Both the position numbers and the translations under genes were made by a program. This document shows positions 18,222 to 26,795 of a stretch of 45,218 bases of DNA, piece by piece; the stretch's first letter is position 1, and each line of letters starts with the position of its first letter. The notes beneath the pieces are model-generated. The model was given only the letters and a program-made list of their open reading frames with translations. It had not been told where the DNA came from and did not search any database. The DNA comes from Calditrichota bacterium (lineage in GTDB: Bacteria > Zhuqueibacterota > Zhuqueibacteria > Thermofontimicrobiales > Thermofontimicrobiaceae), in contig JAADFU010000018.1 of NCBI GenBank assembly GCA_013152715.1, forward strand, positions 58,616 to 103,833, in the 5' to 3' direction.

Positions 18222-18240
18222 GAGAGGAGGTGATATCTCT
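18222..18240 (+). promoter_or_regulatory. Orphan extended Shine-Dalgarno-like element in the loop of a small hairpin
   Basis: GGAGGTGAT here is a 9-nt match to the complement of a typical bacterial 16S rRNA 3' end, far longer than the sites before the genes in this window. No gene starts at suitable spacing: a GTG at 18230 overlaps the motif and would encode only about 15 residues. Arms GAGA and TCTC could present the motif in a loop. The true site of the next gene (GAGGAGG near 18306) is separate. It may be a remnant start, a ribosome standby site or a leader peptide. Confidence 0.35.
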
Positions 18241-18316
18241 TAACCCAACGGGGGAATACTTCTATTTATTCAATTAATTTTTTGTATCATCAATCATTAA
18301 TTTTGAGGAGGTTTGT

Positions 18317-20548
18317 ATGCAAAAAGCAAAATTGCTACTATTGTTATTCCTAACTATCTCGCTGGCGGTGCCGGCGCTGTCGCACGCCTGGGTCAAAGAA
18401 AGAGGCCCGGCATGGCAGTATGACAGCGTTTTTGCCGACTCAGCGGCTACCGGGGAAAAATATGTTTCCGGCGGACATGGCATCGTCGTGGACAAATATG
18501 ACCGCGTTTGGTTAGGAAGCTACTATGCCGGCAATACAGGAGGTATTGTCGTTTTGAATGCTGACGGCACACCGACTGATTTTTCACCGATTGATTCAAT
18601 TGCCTTCGCGGATACCACTTTCAATCTGGCGAAAACCAATGGCTGCCGCGGAATGAATGTGGACAAAGATGGCAACATTTTGTATGCTAACAAAAGCACA
18701 TTAATCAAAATTGATGTCGAGACAGGTCAAGGGTTGGCGTATTGGGTTGGCCCCGGTAGTTTGACCAAACCGGCTGTAGATTCCGAAGGTTACATTTATA
18801 TCGGTAAAGTTGTTGGCGTGGGTCCCATCAGCGTGTTGGATCCTGCTACTTTCGATGTGACCCAAGAGATCACGTTAGAACCTGCTGCCGGATATACTCG
18901 CGGTATCGAGGTAGCTCCGGATGGAAAAACGATCATCTCCGGAAATTTAAGCGCCGGCGGACCCGTTTATATTTATACCACCGAAGACTACGTCACTTAC
19001 ACCATGACGGATAGCCTCTATCTTGACGATTACGGACAGAATATTTTCAAATTCCAGTGCGTTACCATGGATTGGGGTCCGGACGGAAAATTGTGGATTT
19101 CTCACGATGATTCCTACGCTGCCACGGGAAAATACGAGAATGGTTTTGTCGTAGTAGACCTCAACACAAAAAAATATAGCTATTTCTTTGTGCCCATGGA
19201 TTCCACAGAATACAACGGGCCGCGCGGTATTGCGTTCACCAATGACGGCAACACCGGCTATTTCACCAGTTTTACGGCAAACAAAGCTTTCAAAATCACA
19301 CGTGCCGAATTAATGTCTCCGGGCGAGTGGGTTTACGATGACGGATTGAATGTCGGCTGGAGCTTTGACAGCTATCTTGATTCGCTCGAAACCGGTGAAA
19401 AACTTGTATCCGGCGGTCATGGCATCGTTGTTGATAAATATGATCGTCTTTGGATCGGAAGCTACTATGCCGGTAACACTGGCGGAATTATTGTTCTGAA
19501 TCCCGATGGCACACCGACCGATTTTTCTCCGATTGCATCGGTAGCTTTCTCGGACACGACTTTTGATCTGGCAAAAACAAACGGCTGTCGCGGAATGAAT
19601 GTTGACAAAGACGGCAATATCCTTTACGCGAACAAGAGCACTTTGATCAGACTGAACGTGGAAAACGGTGAAGGTTTGAACTACTGGGTCGGTCCTGGCA
19701 GTTTGACCAAGCCGGCAGTGGACGCGGAAGGTTACATTTATGTCGGCAAAGTCGTGGGCGTGGGACCAGTTAGCGTTTTGGATCCGGCTACTTTCGATGT
19801 CACTCAGGAAATCACACTGGATCCGGCGCCAGGTTATACTCGCGGTATTGAAGTTTCCCCTGACGGGAAGACGATCATTTCTGCAAACCTGTCCGGCGGT
19901 CCTGCCTATATTTATACGACAGAAGATTATGTTACCTATACTTACACTGACAGCATTCTGGTTGATACCGGCGGCTACCCAGTTTTCAAATATCAGGTCG
20001 TAACCATGGACTGGGGCCCGGACGGAAATCTCTGGATTTCGCACGATGATTCTTACGCCGCAACCGGACGCCACGATAATGGCTTTGTCGTCGTGAATCT
20101 GGAAACAAAACATTACGATTATTTCAATATGCCTGAAGATTCCACAGAATACAATGGCCCGCGCGGCATTGCTTTCAATAGCACTGGCGATATTGGCTAC
20201 GCAGTAAGTTTCACTGCCAGCAGAGTGTACAAAATCGTCCGCACCGGAACAGATGTGCAGATTAAAGATTTTGTGCAATTGCCGAAAGAATATATTCTGG
20301 ATCAAAACTATCCCAACCCGTTCAATCCGACCACAACAATTCCTTTCAGCCTGCAAAAATCGGGCAAAGTTGAACTCAAGGTTTTCGACATTCTCGGACG
20401 GGAAGTGATGACTCTGATCGATCGTCGCATGCAGCCAGGGTACCACAAAGTTACTTTTGACGGAAATGGGCTGGCTTCCGGTGTTTACCACTATCGTCTG
20501 AAATTTGACGGACAGGTTTACACAAAACGCATGCTGCTGCTCAAGTAG
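18317..20548 (+). CDS. Exported tandem-duplicated beta-propeller protein with T9SS-like sorting tail
   Basis: The 743-residue product has a signal peptide (about 1-24, ending LSHA), two near-identical halves of about 314 residues, and a C-terminal sorting domain (DQNYPNPFNPTTTIPFSL, about 655-743) ending KRMLLLK. Each half carries SGGHGIVVDKYDR, YYAGNTGGI, KTNGCRGMNVDKDGNILYAN and WGPDGxLWISHDDSYAATG, typical of NHL/SMP-30-type beta-propeller blades. It is the last gene of the operon, 142 bp after the lipoprotein gene and followed by a terminator. The strong SD GAGGAGG supports the start. It probably works outside the cell as a binding module; enzymatic activity is possible for SMP-30-like propellers but no active site can be claimed. 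The blade style resembles the preceding lipoprotein, so the two may be related. Confidence 0.8.
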   Translation: MQKAKLLLLLFLTISLAVPALSHAWVKERGPAWQYDSVFADSAATGEKYVSGGHGIVVDKYDRVWLGSYYAGNTGGIVVLNADGTPTDFSPIDSIAFADTTFNLAKTNGCRGMNVDKDGNILYANKSTLIKIDVETGQGLAYWVGPGSLTKPAVDSEGYIYIGKVVGVGPISVLDPATFDVTQEITLEPAAGYTRGIEVAPDGKTIISGNLSAGGPVYIYTTEDYVTYTMTDSLYLDDYGQNIFKFQCVTMDWGPDGKLWISHDDSYAATGKYENGFVVVDLNTKKYSYFFVPMDSTEYNGPRGIAFTNDGNTGYFTSFTANKAFKITRAELMSPGEWVYDDGLNVGWSFDSYLDSLETGEKLVSGGHGIVVDKYDRLWIGSYYAGNTGGIIVLNPDGTPTDFSPIASVAFSDTTFDLAKTNGCRGMNVDKDGNILYANKSTLIRLNVENGEGLNYWVGPGSLTKPAVDAEGYIYVGKVVGVGPVSVLDPATFDVTQEITLDPAPGYTRGIEVSPDGKTIISANLSGGPAYIYTTEDYVTYTYTDSILVDTGGYPVFKYQVVTMDWGPDGNLWISHDDSYAATGRHDNGFVVVNLETKHYDYFNMPEDSTEYNGPRGIAFNSTGDIGYAVSFTASRVYKIVRTGTDVQIKDFVQLPKEYILDQNYPNPFNPTTTIPFSLQKSGKVELKVFDILGREVMTLIDRRMQPGYHKVTFDGNGLASGVYHYRLKFDGQVYTKRMLLLK
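18440..20250 (+). repeat. Internal tandem duplication of the propeller-coding segment (period 942 bp)
   Basis: The coding sequences of the two propeller halves are offset by 942 bp, exactly 314 codons, as judged from the matching GGCGG(A/T)CATGGCATCGT sites at 18470 and 19412. Protein identity is very high, but third positions differ widely, so the duplication is not brand new and the protein is under constraint. Confidence 0.8.
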
Positions 20549-20575
20549 TTTTTGTTTGAGCTGTTATCAAACATA

Positions 20576-20604
20576 GCCGGCGAAAATTTTTCGTCGGCTT
20601 TTTT
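20576..20604 (+). terminator. Rho-independent terminator ending the receptor operon
   Basis: GCCGGCGA pairs with TCGTCGGC (one G-U pair) and is followed by TTTTTT. It lies 28 bp after the propeller gene stop and closes the operon. The stem sequence and its tail TTTTTTATTA are nearly the same as in the terminator at 23837-23884. Confidence 0.88.
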
Positions 20605-20722
20605 ATTATGAATTCTCCGAAAAAAGTGACCTTAAATGTTGATTTTCATAATTTTTTTAACTAAATTTCATTGAGAGAACTTTTAGCCAGATTGAATTTG
20701 AAATCATTGAACGGGAGAATCT

Positions 20723-23700
20723 ATGAGATTAAAATTGTTAGCGCTGATATTTTTTTGTCTTTCATTTGTCTTAAAAGCAGGCACGCCGAACGAAGAATTC
20801 CGCGCAACCTGGGTCATTACCTGGGAATATATCAGTTCCAGCAGCAGTCAGAGCCAGATAAAAGCGAGAATCCGAAAGATAATGGATGATCACAAAAAAG
20901 CGAATATGAACGCGGTGCTTTTTCAAATACGCCAAAGCGGAACTGCCTATTATTCTTCATCTTATGAGCCTTGGGGGTATTACGCCGGCTATCGCGATCC
21001 AGGATTTGATCCCTTAGCTTACGCCATACAGGAGGCGCACAAACGCGGGCTTGAACTGCACGCCTGGTTCAATGTTTTTGCCGCGTCTTCTACTCACGAA
21101 GGGACACCTGCCGCCGAACATCCGGAATGGATTACCCGCGACCAGGACGGCAATCCAATGACGCAACACATTGCCCTCTCTCCTGGCCTGGAAGAAGTGA
21201 GAAATTATACTATTCAAGTGGCGATGGAAATTGTGAGAAAATATGACATCGACGGACTTCATCTCGATTATGTGCGCTGGAATGAATACACCAACAGTCC
21301 ACGCTCTCTCAAATTTGGAAAAATCGCCTCGGAAAAACGATTTTTGGATGGCATGATCACCGAAGAACAGATCGAAGAATTAAATACTAACATGTCGGGC
21401 CGTTATCTTTACGATTACCAACATCCTTTCAGCGCCGGAGTTCCGCAGGGATTTTCGTCATGGGATGATTGGTGGCGCTGGTCTGTCACTGACTTTGTTC
21501 GCGTGCTGCACGATTCCATTCAGGCAGTTAAGCCTCACGTGCGGCTTTCCGTAGCTGCGCTGGGCAGATACAACTGGGGCGGCTGGCAAGGTTACAGCTC
21601 TGTTTATCAGGATGCAGCGCTTTGGTTCAACGACGGTTACATCGAACAACTGACTCCCATGCATTACCATTGGCTGAGTGGACCAGAATTTTACGGAATG
21701 CTCAAAGGAAATGGCAGCGAGTCGTGGCAGCCGTGGATTCAGAAAGGAATTCAGGACGGAAGACTTTATTCAGTCGGACCTCCCTCGTACCGTTTGGAAG
21801 ATAACAACATCTGGAGTCGACACGAGTCCATTGTGGACTATTCGCGCCGCGTGCCCTGGGTCGATGGATTCCAATTTTTTAGCTACGGCTCATGGGAAGA
21901 TTACAATTACTGGGAAAAGGCGAAGTCTTTATTTTTTCAAAGAAAGACAAAAATTCGCGCGAGTAAAACGATTGACTCCACTCCGCCGGACTCGCCCACA
22001 ATTACTTTGCAAAAAATTGATTCTTTGGACTACGTGCTGACAATTGTGCCGGCGGCTACGGTCACTGAAAATCAGTGGTTTGCAGTCTATCGCTCTGAAG
22101 ACGATACTCCAGACGTCGACAACGACGAAATCATCAACATCCATTTTGGCAAAGACAACTACAGCACTTTTGATCGTTTTGACGGGCTGCAGGATTATAA
22201 CGGAACTTACAAATATTTTGCCACAACGCTTGATCGATTTTGGAATGAATCCGCTCCTTCCACGTTGGCGCAGGGGGACTCGCTGCCATCTTTCGCGCCG
22301 ATCGTGGTGGATGCTGATCCGGCGCCGGGTGACACGATTCCGGCAAATTCAATGATCCGTTTTCAGTTTTCCAAAACAATGGTGCCCGAATCTATTGAAA
22401 ATGCGGTTACACTTTCTCCTTCAGCGACAATTTCTGAATATCACTGGTCTGACGATTTCAAAAGCGTGACTCTTGTATTTGATTCGCCGTTGCAACCAGC
22501 AGCGGAATATTCACTTACGCTTTCGGCAAATGTCACCGACGTCAACAATACGCCGCTCGATGGCAACGGAGACGGAGTTGCTGGCGATGATTTTACATTA
22601 CAATTTTACACTTTGCCCAACGACTTGAACGGGCCTGTCGTTGTTCAGAGCAATCCAAATATTGACAATCAAACAACCAATTTTCCGATTGACGGCGTGA
22701 TGACAATTGTTTTCAGCGAGCCACTTGATCCGACGACAGTGAACAACAATACAATCCAATTGTTCGACAGCAACGGCTTGATTCCGTCAAATTACAAACT
22801 GACGCCCATCAGAAAAAAAGCGATTGTGAGCGTGCAAACTTCTTCGCCGCTGGAAAATGATGCCTCCTACACATTAGTTTTTTCCAGTGAAATTTCGGAC
22901 ACTGCCGGGAATACGCTGGGCAACGATATTTCCATCGATTTCAAAACTTCCAATGTTTACTATCAGGAAACCATTGATATTGAAAAATTCATGTCCTTAA
23001 CAAATTGGGAGCAGCCAAACTACAGCGGTTCGACCGTCGGCATTGTTATTCCGAACACGGCTTTCGAAATGTCCGGAGAGGCTTACTTGCCATCCGCGTC
23101 GAGTCGCCAGAGAAATTCGGCGCGTTTGCGTTACGAATGGGATTCCAATGCTGCGGAATATTTGCTGCGGGAATACGCTTCCGGTTCCGGAGTAAAAAAT
23201 GTGAAATTTGACACATCGTATGTTTTGCAATGTTTTGTGTTTGGCGATGGCAGCAAAAATAAATTCCGTTTTAGTCTGCGGGAAGAAAATGGGCAGGGCT
23301 ATCCTCTGGAAGTTTCCCAATGGGTGACGATTAATTGGTACGGCTGGAAAATCGTCGAATGGGATTTGAGCGACCCCAATTCCGTCGGCACATGGCTGGG
23401 AAATGAAATTCTGGATGGCAGCAAATACTACATTGACAGTTTCCAGTTGACGCACGAAAATAAAGAATCTGAGTCTGACGGGAAACTATTCTTCGATAAT
23501 CTCAGAATAGTGAAAAAAAGCCAGGTACCTTCAGAAGTTGAAACGGAAAAAACGCAATTGCCGCGTACGCTTGTTCTTCGGCAAAATTATCCCAACCCGT
23601 TCAATCCGACGACAACGATTTCCTTTTCAATTCCAGAAAAGGGATTAGCGCAACTAACCGTGTTTGATGTCCTGGGCAGAAACGTTGCGGCAGTGATTAA

Positions 23701-23827
23701 CGAAACGCTGGAGCCGGGAACTTACCAGATTCCTTTTGACGGTTCAAATTTGCCGTCAGGAATTTACATCTACCGCCTGCGTTTTGAGAATAAAACTTTT
23801 TCCAAGCAGATGCTACTGATGAAATAA
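20723..23827 (+). CDS. Exported glycoside hydrolase-like GHL10 (DUF187-type) multidomain protein with sorting tail
   Basis: The 1034-residue protein has a signal peptide (about 1-18) and a TIM-barrel of the glycosyl-hydrolase-like 10 family (about 24-405). Visible family motifs are EEFRATWVITWEY, the segment ANMNAVLFQIRQSG, LHAWFNVF and DIDGLHLDYVRW (residues 175-186, with D182 a likely active-site or core acidic residue). Then come an FN3-like domain (about 412-525), two Big_5-type Ig-like domains (about 530-635 and 640-745, each with the VVxSNP or VVDADP start), a beta-sandwich of carbohydrate-binding style (about 750-935) and the NYPNPFNP sorting tail (about 950-1034). GGGAG precedes the ATG. 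It probably cleaves a glycan at or outside the cell surface; the substrate cannot be named. It sits between two terminators and so is probably transcribed alone. Confidence 0.85.
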   Translation: MRLKLLALIFFCLSFVLKAGTPNEEFRATWVITWEYISSSSSQSQIKARIRKIMDDHKKANMNAVLFQIRQSGTAYYSSSYEPWGYYAGYRDPGFDPLAYAIQEAHKRGLELHAWFNVFAASSTHEGTPAAEHPEWITRDQDGNPMTQHIALSPGLEEVRNYTIQVAMEIVRKYDIDGLHLDYVRWNEYTNSPRSLKFGKIASEKRFLDGMITEEQIEELNTNMSGRYLYDYQHPFSAGVPQGFSSWDDWWRWSVTDFVRVLHDSIQAVKPHVRLSVAALGRYNWGGWQGYSSVYQDAALWFNDGYIEQLTPMHYHWLSGPEFYGMLKGNGSESWQPWIQKGIQDGRLYSVGPPSYRLEDNNIWSRHESIVDYSRRVPWVDGFQFFSYGSWEDYNYWEKAKSLFFQRKTKIRASKTIDSTPPDSPTITLQKIDSLDYVLTIVPAATVTENQWFAVYRSEDDTPDVDNDEIINIHFGKDNYSTFDRFDGLQDYNGTYKYFATTLDRFWNESAPSTLAQGDSLPSFAPIVVDADPAPGDTIPANSMIRFQFSKTMVPESIENAVTLSPSATISEYHWSDDFKSVTLVFDSPLQPAAEYSLTLSANVTDVNNTPLDGNGDGVAGDDFTLQFYTLPNDLNGPVVVQSNPNIDNQTTNFPIDGVMTIVFSEPLDPTTVNNNTIQLFDSNGLIPSNYKLTPIRKKAIVSVQTSSPLENDASYTLVFSSEISDTAGNTLGNDISIDFKTSNVYYQETIDIEKFMSLTNWEQPNYSGSTVGIVIPNTAFEMSGEAYLPSASSRQRNSARLRYEWDSNAAEYLLREYASGSGVKNVKFDTSYVLQCFVFGDGSKNKFRFSLREENGQGYPLEVSQWVTINWYGWKIVEWDLSDPNSVGTWLGNEILDGSKYYIDSFQLTHENKESESDGKLFFDNLRIVKKSQVPSEVETEKTQLPRTLVLRQNYPNPFNPTTTISFSIPEKGLAQLTVFDVLGRNVAAVINETLEPGTYQIPFDGSNLPSGIYIYRLRFENKTFSKQMLLMK

Positions 23828-23836
23828 TTTGAAAAC

Positions 23837-23884
23837 AAAAAAAGCCGGCGCCTCAAATTCAATCTGGTTGACGTCGGCTTTTTT
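23837..23884. terminator. Bidirectional terminator between convergent genes
   Basis: A run of A, then GCCGGCG, a loop of about 24 nt, CGTCGGC and TTTTTT forms a hairpin flanked by A and T tracts. It can end transcription from both the glycosidase gene (plus) and the cohesin-repeat gene (minus). Confidence 0.85.
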
Positions 23885-23900
23885 ATTAGATTCCTTGGAG

Positions 23901-26669
23901 CTATTTCAGCAACAGCAGTTTATTTGCAGCTTTTTTTCCCTTGCTGGTTTTTATTTGAAAAAAATAAATCCCTGATCCGACGACAAATCCATTATCATCA
24001 CGACCGTTCCAGCGAATTTCATGGCTGCCCGCTTTCAAATTTCCCGCAAAGATGCGCGCTACCCGCTGACCCCGGAAATTGAAAATCTCAACAACGACAT
24101 GGTCTCCCGTAGCTAATTGGAACGGGATCACCGTTGAATTATTAAATGGATTGGGATAATTTTGACCTAATTGGAATTCAGCCGGAGAATTTTCTCCTTT
24201 TTGCTTTTTGACCCCCGAATGGCGAGCAATTTCAAAAGTTCCGTCACTGATATCCTCGCTCGAGTTGCCATCGAAATCAATTACCGTCACTCGTGCCAGT
24301 CCGACTTCGGTCGCTGAGTCCGGAATCTGCCACAGAAAAATGCCGCTGGAATCAATGAAATCAACTCCCAAAGCGCCCAAATTTTGCCAGTGCACGCCAT
24401 TATCCAGCGACAGCGCAAAAATCAAAGAATCAATCGCTCGGTTGTCCGAAGCTTCCCAGCGGAGTGTGTCCCCGTCGCCGGCGTACAATTTTTCTCCGCC
24501 ATTTGGAAAAAGAACCGCAACAACAGGCTTAACCGTGTCAATCGCCACAAAATTGACACCCTCATTGGAGGCATTGCCGAGGACAACTTCTCGCTGCTGT
24601 GGATCAAAAATCGCCCAATCGGCTTGCGGCGAGACGACATAATTCCCGGGCTCCAATTCGTAGAATCCAAAATAGCCATTCTCATCGCATACGACGCTAT
24701 CAACTTTGCCGCCGGATAATTGAACCAGCACATCGGAGACAGGCTGTCCCCTGCCGTCTAAAATCAAACCCGAAATTGTTAGCCAATAATTGTATTGAGC
24801 AATTGCCATGTGAGCTGAATCCATTACGACCGAAATTGGATTCCCCGCCATTGGCGCTCCATCGACGAGCCAATTTTCCAAACGAAGAGTATCCGTGTTC
24901 TGCAAAATGATTTCTGGCGCCTCGCTAATTTCAACAGTATCATCCTGATCATGCCAGCCAATCTGAGAGAATTCCCACAGGCCCGCGGGATCGGTTTTTA
25001 TTGATAAATAAAATTGACGCTGAAATTCAACTTTTGGAGTCAAAACCGAATCTGCTCGCAATTGGTGGAATCTTGTCCCGCCATCTTCCCACGCCACAAA
25101 AACAAAGCGGCTTGCGGAATCCTGATTTGTCACAATAGAATCGACTCCGATTTCGTGTTCCGATTCGAATTGCCAGAATTGTTGATACGGCAGCGAAAAT
25201 CGAGCACCATCAACGTAAACAGGCAAATCAGTGAAATTTCCGGCGATAGTGACCAAAATGCTGTCCGCTCGGTAAACGGATCGCAGTTCATGAGCCTTGT
25301 CCATGACAACATTGATTGGATTCCCCCAAAGAGAATCGCCATCAAAAACCCAGCGGTCGAATTGATATTTTATTTCATTTTTCCAAAGCAAATTGTTTGG
25401 AGTAAAAATTTCTATTACGGTATCAGCTTCGTGCCAGCCAGTTTGAGTAAATTCGACGAGGGAATCAGGCTCAGACATGATTTGCAAATAAAATTCATGG
25501 CGCCAGTCCGCCGTCTCTGTGATCGGATGATTCATAATTACCAGTGAAGCAAAATCGGAGCCGGAATAGCTACCAATCCCTGTTCCCTGCCATGAGGCAA
25601 AAACAAATCTTTCTGCGGAGTTTACGCTGTCCGCAGCGTCCACACTAAAATATGCGCTGTCGCCGGCATCGTACCAACCGGAACCGGCAGGATTTCCGTA
25701 ATCCGAAACAATGGTCAAAAAATGTTGCAACTGCCAATTTGCGGTTTCGACGGCAGCTTCTGTAACTGCGAATGAAAAGGATGCTTCGCTGCTGGACTGA
25801 GCGCCTTCCCAATTCAAAAACACGGCCCGCGTCGTGTCGCCAAAGGCAATCAGAGAATCCACTGAGACAAACGCCTTGCTTCCGCTGAGGTACCATCCCT
25901 CGCCTGTCGGCACGCCAAAATCGGATTGTACTTCAACATAAAAATAGGACAAAAAATTGCACTGAAAAATCGTGTCAGCGTTGGCAACGACAATGTGCGC
26001 CGTGTCGCCGCCATCGCCCCAGCTATCAAATACGTATCGAGTGTCAGAATGAAAAATTTGCTCTTTTGCCACACCGAGGGCGTGCTCCGTGCCAGAGTAC
26101 CAGGTTGTATCAAACGGCAAAATTCGTTGAACTTCGTCAATTTTAATTTTAACTGAATCACTGACATTCGCTCTGAAGTTTACTGTAATCAGCGGCGCAA
26201 AAATTCTAATTTTTCCGTCAGACGTAACAACAGGAGGATCCCCCGAATTGAATAAAAATTGATCAAAATGAATCTCCGTTGAATCGAGATGCTTACCGAC
26301 AGCAAGAAACGATAACTTTATCAATTGTCCACTACCAGAAAGCGGTCGCACTCCGTAATCGCCGACTAAAATCTTCCCCGCCGTTTTATCATTTGCAAAG
26401 GGCTGCAATGGTTGCCACTGCTCACTCAGCGTCTGGGAAATAGCAAAACCCAGATAGCGAATCACAGTACTATCAAAAATCAAAGTAAATTGATAGGAAT
26501 AAATCGAATCCGGCAACTCCGAAACAGTCAGCGGAACGACAATTGTATCGCCGATGGTAGCTGTCGTGTCCGGCAGCGCGACTTGAACTTGCGAAAATCC
26601 GGCGACCGCAAAAATCATGGAAGAGATCAAAATCGACCAAATCCCGCTAACAATTTTCAATCTTTTCAT
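23901..26669 (-). CDS. Exported cohesin-like and InlB-type repeat protein with sorting tail
   Basis: The 922-residue protein begins with a signal peptide (about 1-27) and a cohesin-like domain (about 28-160: VALPDTTATIGDTIVVPLTV, then YSYQFTLIFDSTVIRYLGF and GSGQLIKLSFLAVG). About six divergent InlB-B-type repeats follow (about 165-630; blocks such as SGWYDAGDSAYFSV then RFVFASWQG). Then come a carboxypeptidase-regulatory-like domain (about 633-715: SGLILDGRGQPVSDVLVQLS), an Ig-like domain beginning FPNGGEKLYAGD, and the sorting tail (GQNYPNPFNNSTVIPFQL). No catalytic domain is seen, so it reads as a scaffold or adhesin. Cohesins bind dockerins, and the two genes just upstream in transcription order encode dockerin-like domains, so it could be their partner. 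It is the last gene of the minus-strand cluster, ending at the bidirectional terminator. Confidence 0.8.
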   Translation of the reverse strand: MKRLKIVSGIWSILISSMIFAVAGFSQVQVALPDTTATIGDTIVVPLTVSELPDSIYSYQFTLIFDSTVIRYLGFAISQTLSEQWQPLQPFANDKTAGKILVGDYGVRPLSGSGQLIKLSFLAVGKHLDSTEIHFDQFLFNSGDPPVVTSDGKIRIFAPLITVNFRANVSDSVKIKIDEVQRILPFDTTWYSGTEHALGVAKEQIFHSDTRYVFDSWGDGGDTAHIVVANADTIFQCNFLSYFYVEVQSDFGVPTGEGWYLSGSKAFVSVDSLIAFGDTTRAVFLNWEGAQSSSEASFSFAVTEAAVETANWQLQHFLTIVSDYGNPAGSGWYDAGDSAYFSVDAADSVNSAERFVFASWQGTGIGSYSGSDFASLVIMNHPITETADWRHEFYLQIMSEPDSLVEFTQTGWHEADTVIEIFTPNNLLWKNEIKYQFDRWVFDGDSLWGNPINVVMDKAHELRSVYRADSILVTIAGNFTDLPVYVDGARFSLPYQQFWQFESEHEIGVDSIVTNQDSASRFVFVAWEDGGTRFHQLRADSVLTPKVEFQRQFYLSIKTDPAGLWEFSQIGWHDQDDTVEISEAPEIILQNTDTLRLENWLVDGAPMAGNPISVVMDSAHMAIAQYNYWLTISGLILDGRGQPVSDVLVQLSGGKVDSVVCDENGYFGFYELEPGNYVVSPQADWAIFDPQQREVVLGNASNEGVNFVAIDTVKPVVAVLFPNGGEKLYAGDGDTLRWEASDNRAIDSLIFALSLDNGVHWQNLGALGVDFIDSSGIFLWQIPDSATEVGLARVTVIDFDGNSSEDISDGTFEIARHSGVKKQKGENSPAEFQLGQNYPNPFNNSTVIPFQLATGDHVVVEIFNFRGQRVARIFAGNLKAGSHEIRWNGRDDNGFVVGSGIYFFQIKTSKGKKAANKLLLLK

Positions 26670-26795
26670 TTTCCCGCTACTCTTCCTCCGCTTTTTTTCT
26701 TTTAAATATGAAAAAATTCCTCCCCATTTAAAAAACCATAATAATTGCCCGAGAAGGAACTTTGTCTGATTTGTACCAGAAATTTTTCTTCCTGT

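Noticed and set aside
19310-20491. 393-codon open frame on the minus strand inside the propeller gene
   Set aside because: It is antisense to a well-supported repeated gene, has no ribosome site or recognisable domain, and arises from the codon pattern of the plus-strand repeats.
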